From NCBI GenBank assembly GCA_007116685.1, contig SKIC01000186.1, positions 1 to 27,046 on the forward strand: a DNA stretch of 27,046 nt, read 5' to 3'. The notes beneath the pieces were generated by a model. The model worked only from the letters and a program-made list of their open reading frames with translations. It was not told the origin of the DNA and made no database searches. Shown here in pieces: positions 22,550 to 27,046 of the stretch. Within the stretch, counting starts at the first letter, position 1, and every line of letters starts with the position of its first letter. This stretch comes from Balneolales bacterium (GTDB lineage Bacteria > Bacteroidota > Rhodothermia > Balneolales > Natronogracilivirgulaceae). The translations under genes and the position numbers were made by a program.

Positions 22550-22849
22550 ATGAAAAATGAACGCTTCCTTGATGAGTTGGAACAAATAACAAATGAACTT
22601 GGATATAGAATTCGCAAAGAAAAAGGTAATTTCAGAGGCGACTCCTGCGTATTGGAAGGTCAAAAATTAATTATGCTCAATAAAAACCATCCGGTCGAAT
22701 ATAACATTAGCTTATTGGCTGGATTTTTGGCTAAAAAGAATCTTGAGAACCTATATGTGAAACCTGCTGTGCGCAAAAATCTGGAATCTTTATGGAAGAA
22801 GAAAGGGATAGTCCCTTATTCTCAATTTGAGGAAGAGGTTAATAAATAA
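22550..22849 (+). CDS. Conserved-looking 99-aa protein, unknown function
   Basis: No family recognised with confidence. The protein is charged, soluble and without a signal peptide: an N-terminal helix (ERFLDELEQITNELGYRI), a central segment GNFRGDSCVLEGQKLIMLNKNHPVE with one cysteine (C33; written in part: GNFRGDSCVLEG), then a helical half rich in Leu and Lys. It is firmly embedded in a gene run: 1 nt after the barrel gene, and its TAA shares one base with the ATG of the MBL-fold gene (TAATG). That coupling suggests it works with, or is made in fixed ratio to, the hydrolase. The coding call rests on this context and on a balanced protein composition. Confidence 0.75.
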   Translation: MKNERFLDELEQITNELGYRIRKEKGNFRGDSCVLEGQKLIMLNKNHPVEYNISLLAGFLAKKNLENLYVKPAVRKNLESLWKKKGIVPYSQFEEEVNK

Positions 22850-23604
22850 TGAAAATAACTTTTTTAGGAACTGGTACTTCAATGGGGGTTCCTGTTGCAG
22901 GCGGATTTTCACGAAACGGGATTAGCACCGACCCCAGAGATCAACGATATCGGTGTTCTATTTGGGTTCAAACTCCAGAAACTTCCATTGTTGTAGACTC
23001 CGGACCTGAATTCCGATTACAAACACTACGATCCGGCATCACAAAAATTGATGCTCTAATGATAACTCATGAGCATACTGATCATATAGCCGGTATGGAC
23101 GATTTGCGTCCATATTGCTATGCGCAAAATGGCGCCATCCCCACCTATACTTCAAATCAGGTAGTAGAAGCAATTAAAACGAGATTCCATTATATGTTTG
23201 AGCCCGGTAAAACACCAGGCTCTGTAGACTTGGATTTCCACGTCATTGAAAACGAAATTAAGCTCTCGGACTGCACCATAACACCATTACCTGTCAAACA
23301 CGGCACTATGGATATTTTAGGCTTTCGATTCAATGATTTTGCCTATGTCACTGATACTAATTTCATCCCCGAAGAAACCAGAGAACTACTTGCCGGTGTA
23401 AAAGTGTTGGTGTTAAGTGGCTTGCGCTGGAATAGCCATCCAACACATTTCACTATTGGGGAAGCTGCAGAAATTGCAGCGGAATTGGGTGTTCCAAAAA
23501 CATATCTGACACACCTATCTCCTCAAGTACGTCACGAAGAAGCAGAATCCAGATTACCGGAAAGTGTTCGTTTGGCTTTCGATCAACTTGAAATCAATAT
23601 CTAA
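22849..23604 (+). CDS. MBL-fold metallo-hydrolase (PhnP/RNase Z-like)
   Basis: Cytoplasmic metallo-beta-lactamase-fold phosphodiesterase-like enzyme of 251 residues. It opens with MKITFLGTGTSMGVP, typical of the PhnP/RNase Z side of the superfamily. The metal motif is THEHTDHIAGMDD (H74, H76, D78, H79). Further ligands are expected at the His of VKHGTMD, the Asp of YVTDTN and the His of LTHLSPQ. The SHPTHFTIGEA segment near the end is typical of this bacterial subgroup, whose substrate is generally unknown. No phn genes are near, so PhnP activity should not be assumed. It overlaps the preceding small gene by one base and ends 14 nt from the convergent gene. Confidence 0.9.
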   Translation: MKITFLGTGTSMGVPVAGGFSRNGISTDPRDQRYRCSIWVQTPETSIVVDSGPEFRLQTLRSGITKIDALMITHEHTDHIAGMDDLRPYCYAQNGAIPTYTSNQVVEAIKTRFHYMFEPGKTPGSVDLDFHVIENEIKLSDCTITPLPVKHGTMDILGFRFNDFAYVTDTNFIPEETRELLAGVKVLVLSGLRWNSHPTHFTIGEAAEIAAELGVPKTYLTHLSPQVRHEEAESRLPESVRLAFDQLEINI

Positions 23605-23618
23605 TCGCTTATCCGGGG

Positions 23619-24701
23619 CTATTTGTATGTTTTATAAGCATCTGTATCAAGTGCATTGTACAGGTCTTTAACACTCTGTGAAGCATCAGAGCGGCAAATC
23701 AGCAGAGCATCATCCGTTTCTACTACAGTTAAACCCTGCAGGCCAACAAGACCGATTAATTTCTCAGAATTAGATTCCAAGTAGCAGTTTTGGGAATCCA
23801 CGACTATGGGCTTTTTAGCATGTAGAACGTTGCCTGTGTTATCTTTTTCAGCCAATTCGTAAACAGCCATCCAACTGCCTACATCCGACCAGCCAAAATC
23901 ACCGGGAATCACATGAACCGCATCTGTTTTTTCCATGATTCCATAATCCACTGAAATGGATATACATCTTGAAAAATATCTATCAATCGCCGCTTTTTGA
24001 TTTTTTGTGCCCAAATGGGGAGTTACTAATTCCAATTCTTTATGAATTTCGGGTAACCATTTTTTGAATTCATTTAAAATGGTATCGGCTCGCCAAACAA
24101 ACATGCCACTATTCCAGAGAAAATCTCCGGAATTCAAAAAATGCATTGCTGTTTCCAAATCGGGTTTTTCAGCAAAAGTTTTTACCAGATAAACGGGATT
24201 ACCATCGCTGTCTGTTTTCTTTTTATCGTTGTATTGGATATATCCATAACCTGTTTCCGGACGATTTGGGGCAATTCCCACCGTTAGTAAATGACTTCCC
24301 TCTGCTGCCTTTTTTGCCGCTGAACTGATTATTTCTCTGTATTTATCCTCATTTCTCACAAAATGATCAGAAGGTAAAACCACAATGACTCCTTCGGGGT
24401 CTTTCTTGCTAACAACGGCTGCTGCTAGTGCAACACATGGAGCGGTATTTCTCCCCACCACTTCGCCAATAATATTCTGGTTTGGCAATTCCGGAATCTC
24501 TTCTGCAACCATATCGCAGTAGGCGTCATTTGTTATTACCAAAGTGTTGTCTGCAGACCCAAGAGGTACAATTCTGTCGTAGGTTTGTCTGATTAAGGAA
24601 GTCTCTCCCACTAAATTTAAAAATTGCTTTGGTTTTTGAGCGCGACTTTTTGGCCAGAACCTTGAACCTACTCCCCCAGCCATGATGAGTGTATGAATCA
24701 T
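23619..24701 (-). CDS. manC: Mannose-1-phosphate guanylyltransferase
   Basis: Makes GDP-mannose from mannose-1-phosphate and GTP for glycans and surface polysaccharides. The nucleotidyltransferase signature AGGVGSRFWPKSRAQKPKQFL begins at residue 8 (in short: GGVGSRFWP...KPKQF). SDHF (111-114), FAEKP (176-180) and WNSGMF (196-201) are the sugar- and metal-binding segments. At 360 residues it is the single-function form, without the C-terminal phosphomannose isomerase domain of the bifunctional enzymes. It is cytoplasmic. It lies 52 nt downstream of the histidine kinase gene on the same strand, so co-transcription is possible; no other polysaccharide genes are visible. The symbol could also be written gmp or manC/cpsB. 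Confidence 0.93.
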   Translation of the reverse strand: MIHTLIMAGGVGSRFWPKSRAQKPKQFLNLVGETSLIRQTYDRIVPLGSADNTLVITNDAYCDMVAEEIPELPNQNIIGEVVGRNTAPCVALAAAVVSKKDPEGVIVVLPSDHFVRNEDKYREIISSAAKKAAEGSHLLTVGIAPNRPETGYGYIQYNDKKKTDSDGNPVYLVKTFAEKPDLETAMHFLNSGDFLWNSGMFVWRADTILNEFKKWLPEIHKELELVTPHLGTKNQKAAIDRYFSRCISISVDYGIMEKTDAVHVIPGDFGWSDVGSWMAVYELAEKDNTGNVLHAKKPIVVDSQNCYLESNSEKLIGLVGLQGLTVVETDDALLICRSDASQSVKDLYNALDTDAYKTYK

Positions 24702-24753
24702 TGCGATAACTTTTTTAGATGTATAAGAGGCTCAGAAACTACTAAAATTTTGG

Positions 24754-25824
24754 CTAAGCAGAAACGCTATCTGCATTCATAAGGTCAAAAGAAAACGTAC
24801 TACCTTTATTAGGCACGCTATCTATGATGAGTTTTGTACCATGCGCTTCCAATATGTGTTTTACAATGGCAAGTCCCAAACCGGTGCCCCCTTTTTCTCT
24901 TGATCGTGATTTATCAACTCGGTAAAAGCGCTCTGTAATTCGCTCAATATCAGGTTGATGGATACCAATTCCGGTATCGCTCACAGTAACTCTGATTTTA
25001 GACTCGTCTGTTTTATCCTTATTCACATGAATAGTGACCATACCCTGTTTATGGTTATACTTTATCGCATTCTCAACAAGATTGATGAGAACTTGTCGGA
25101 TTTGATTTCTGTCTGCGAGTACATATAAATCTTTTTTGTGCTCTTCGAATTTCAAATCAATCTGTTCATCACTGGCTTTATAATTCAAGCTCTCAATAAC
25201 TTCCCTGATTACAGTATTTAATGGAATTGTTTGAATTACTGATTTCAATTCCCCGGTCTCCAATTTTGAAATTTCCATCAAGTCCTGTGTGAGATACGTT
25301 AACCTCTTAATGTTCTTCATAGCCTTTTTCAAAAAGACCCGATTAACTTCTGGATCTTCCAAAGCACCGTTCAATAACGTTTCAACAAATCCCTGAACAG
25401 CAAATATTGGCGTTTTTAATTCGTGAGAGATATCTCCAATAAATTCTTTTCTATAATTCTCAATCTTATTTAACCGCTGAATTTCCTTTTCCACCATGAG
25501 ACTGGTTTTGGCGGATTGCAATAAGAGATAATCCACCTCATCTTGCTTTTTGAAGCGAAACTCCAACTGTTCTTCGAATTGTTTTTTTGCGATGTTTTCA
25601 AAAGCCGTAGACAACATGGTAACTCGCTGCTTCATAATTCGAAGAGCAAAAAAGTAAGTGATTGCAAAAACTATCAGGCTGAGCATCACTGCTGCCAGAA
25701 TAGATTGAGCCCAACTCAGCCAAATCAACAATAGTAAAAATGATATCGGCAGAAATACTATTGCAGGAAATATGGCGAGGCGAAAACCCAGTACAAAAAA
25801 ATTCGAAATATTAACTCGCGTCAT
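24754..25824 (-). CDS. Sensor histidine kinase, PhoR-like
   Basis: Membrane histidine kinase of 356 residues. Two transmembrane helices (about 10-35 and 41-62) are joined by only a few residues, so there is no periplasmic sensor domain. A linker of about 65 residues leads to the H-box FIGDISHELKTP (H134). The ATPase domain has the N-box NLVENAIKYN (N252), DTGIG (283-287), the F-box ERFYRVDKSRSR and GGTGLGLA (312-319). The layout is like PhoR/WalK without HAMP or PAS. Its ATG overlaps the regulator stop by 4 nt, so the two form one unit. No pst or phoU genes are near to support a phosphate role. It probably senses through the membrane or through a partner protein. Confidence 0.93.
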   Translation of the reverse strand: MTRVNISNFFVLGFRLAIFPAIVFLPISFLLLLIWLSWAQSILAAVMLSLIVFAITYFFALRIMKQRVTMLSTAFENIAKKQFEEQLEFRFKKQDEVDYLLLQSAKTSLMVEKEIQRLNKIENYRKEFIGDISHELKTPIFAVQGFVETLLNGALEDPEVNRVFLKKAMKNIKRLTYLTQDLMEISKLETGELKSVIQTIPLNTVIREVIESLNYKASDEQIDLKFEEHKKDLYVLADRNQIRQVLINLVENAIKYNHKQGMVTIHVNKDKTDESKIRVTVSDTGIGIHQPDIERITERFYRVDKSRSREKGGTGLGLAIVKHILEAHGTKLIIDSVPNKGSTFSFDLMNADSVSA

Positions 25825-26522
25825 TCTTTGAAGCGGTAGCCCACCCCTTTTACAGTTTCTATATATTCTGATCCTATTTTTTCTCTAATCTTACGAATAT
25901 GAACATCAACAGTACGGTCAATTACGTAAATATTATTTCCCCAAACCTCGTTTAATAGCTCCTGACGGCTAAAGACTTTACCCTTTCTGGAAGCCAAAAA
26001 GTATAGCAGTTCAAATTCTTTTCGAGGCAACTGAATTTCCTCTTCATTATTTACTACCACATATTTATCTCTGTTAATGAATAAACCCAACACATTTAGG
26101 TTTGAAAGTTTTTCATTCGGCTGCGTAAATCTTCTAAGTACGGCCTTTATCCGAGAAGTCAGTTTTGTAGTGCTGATAGGTTTCGTTAAGTAATCATCAG
26201 CACCAAAGTTTAAACTTTTAACTTCCGTTTTTTCATCGCTACGCGCTGTAAGAAAAACGATAGGTATCTCTTTTGAATCAGGATCACTTTTTAAAACAGC
26301 ACATACCTCATGCCCATCCATGTGGGGCATCATTACATCCAGTAAAATTAAAGAAGGTCTGTGACTGCGGGTCAGCGCTATGGCTTCTTTACCGTTGTCA
26401 GCAGTTATTACGTCGTAATTTTCTTTTTTGAGGTTATAACTTATTAAATCGAGCAAGTCGTGCTCATCGTCTACAACCAATATTTTTGCATTTGCCAAAG
26501 TGCGATGGAATTTTGTTAGCAT
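25821..26522 (-). CDS. OmpR/PhoB-family response regulator
   Basis: DNA-binding partner of the kinase at 24754. The receiver domain has the acidic pair D18-D19 (VVDDE), the phospho-acceptor D62 (LLDVMMP), T92 (FLTAR) and K114 (YLTKP). The C-terminal winged helix (about 140-233) has FSRQELLNEVWG and the recognition helix RTVDVHIRKIREKIG, closing with VKGVGYRFKE. With the ATG at 26522 the protein has about 11 residues before the usual ILVVDDE start; an internal TTG nine codons in would give the usual length, and neither has a clear Shine-Dalgarno. A hairpin-forming GGTAC-TAT-GTACC lies 12 nt upstream of the ATG. ruvA lies 77 nt upstream on the same strand. Confidence 0.94.
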   Translation of the reverse strand: MLTKFHRTLANAKILVVDDEHDLLDLISYNLKKENYDVITADNGKEAIALTRSHRPSLILLDVMMPHMDGHEVCAVLKSDPDSKEIPIVFLTARSDEKTEVKSLNFGADDYLTKPISTTKLTSRIKAVLRRFTQPNEKLSNLNVLGLFINRDKYVVVNNEEEIQLPRKEFELLYFLASRKGKVFSRQELLNEVWGNNIYVIDRTVDVHIRKIREKIGSEYIETVKGVGYRFKE

Positions 26523-26534
26523 TCAATAATAGAT

Positions 26535-26547
26535 GGTACTATGTACC
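26535..26547. promoter_or_regulatory. Perfect inverted repeat in the leader of the response regulator gene
   Basis: GGTAC-TAT-GTACC, two 5-nt arms around 3 nt, sits 12 nt upstream of the regulator ATG. It could be an operator for autoregulation or a small RNA hairpin over the ribosome landing site. Only one copy is seen, so function is speculative. Confidence 0.3.
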
Positions 26548-26599
26548 GCGCTAAAAATAAACCGCTTATTATTAAGAAAAAGTTATCAAATAAAGAGAC

Positions 26600-27046
26600 C
26601 TAGATGAGAACTTTCAAAGCTGATTTAATTACTGTGGAAACATCTCGCTCTTCAGCATTTAATGTAGAAAAGACTTTTTGAACAGCCTTTTCAGCAGCAT
26701 TTCGCTTGTAGCCAAGTGCCTCAAGTGCGCTAACGGCTTCCGATCGGGCATCATTTATTGCAATACCGGAAACCACAGTACTATCTGCACTCCCCACTTT
26801 ATCTTTAAGTTCAAGAACGAGACGTTCAGCCGTCTTTTTCCCAATTCCCGGTATTCTGGATAAGGTAATCACATCCTGATGAATAATTGCCTGACGAAGA
26901 TCATCTGCCTGTAAGCCGGATAAAATAGTCAGCGCCAGTTTTGGTCCGATACTTTTCACAGTTATGAGTAATTCAAACAAATCTTGTTCGGTTTTATCCA
27001 AAAAGCCAAATAAACTCTGGGAATTTTCAGTAATATGATGATAAGT
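26600..27046 (-). CDS. ruvA: Holliday junction branch migration protein RuvA, 5' end cut by window
   Basis: RuvA binds Holliday junctions and recruits the RuvB motor. The frame is open to the window edge: the bases beyond 27001 translate as TYHHITENSQSLFGFLDKTE, which matches the end of the RuvA OB domain, so the apparent TTG start near 27001 is internal. About 148 codons are visible of the roughly 195-200 expected. Visible parts are the two helix-hairpin-helix motifs of domain II (SIGPKLALTIL and IPGIGKKTAERL) and the C-terminal RuvB-binding domain III (EAVSALEALGYKRNAAEKAV). The missing piece is most of the N-terminal OB-fold. Confidence 0.95.
   Translation of the reverse strand, partial: TYHHITENSQSLFGFLDKTEQDLFELLITVKSIGPKLALTILSGLQADDLRQAIIHQDVITLSRIPGIGKKTAERLVLELKDKVGSADSTVVSGIAINDARSEAVSALEALGYKRNAAEKAVQKVFSTLNAEERDVSTVIKSALKVLI

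Overview
The window looks like core chromosome of a free-living member of the Bacteroidota/Balneolota/Rhodothermota side of the FCB group. The clues are a SecA of about 1,118 residues with the long insertions seen in that group, a rpmH-rnpA-yidD-yidC block, several secreted peptidases and outer-membrane barrels, and TAnnTTT-like promoter elements. The phylum-level call rests on recognised protein families only, and a Balneolota-like organism is my best guess. No phage, transposon, CRISPR, tRNA or rRNA is visible.

Layout. (1) 1-3311, plus strand: haem genes hemH (5' end cut by the window), hemA and hemC, packed with 2-7 nt between genes. (2) 3322-6678, minus strand: secA, tail to tail with hemC. 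(3) 6992-9593, plus strand: rpmH, rnpA, yidD and yidC, with overlaps, closed by a terminator. SecA, YidD and YidC all serve membrane protein export or insertion. (4) 9887-14241, minus strand: a probable operon of a PD-(D/E)xK-type protein (HsdR N-terminal-like), Xaa-Pro aminopeptidase and a secreted S9 peptidase. (5) 14357-20798, plus strand: an orphan cyclic-nucleotide-binding-domain protein, then dnaX-ybaB-recR, then a large M1 metallopeptidase whose C-terminal 370 residues look like an outer-membrane beta-barrel. (6) 20799-21204: a palindrome-rich intergenic region ending in a strong bidirectional terminator. (7) 21205-21765, minus: exported glutathione peroxidase. (8) 21820-23604, plus: small outer-membrane barrel, unknown 99-aa protein and an MBL-fold hydrolase, tightly coupled. 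(9) 23619-27046, minus: ruvA (5' end cut by the window), a PhoB-type regulator, its histidine kinase and mannose-1-phosphate guanylyltransferase.

The most interesting signals are: dnaX carries an A9 run and an E. coli-type A AAA AAG slippery heptamer exactly at the start of its linker, with stops in the shifted frames, which predicts a short gamma-like product; the same DnaX has lost its zinc-binding cysteines; the M1 peptidase appears fused to a barrel; the ferrochelatase carries an internal five-cysteine [2Fe-2S]-type insert; and a 15-nt promoter-like element occurs at exactly the same distance from the starts of the cyclic-nucleotide-domain gene and dnaX. I see no wholly new multi-gene system.
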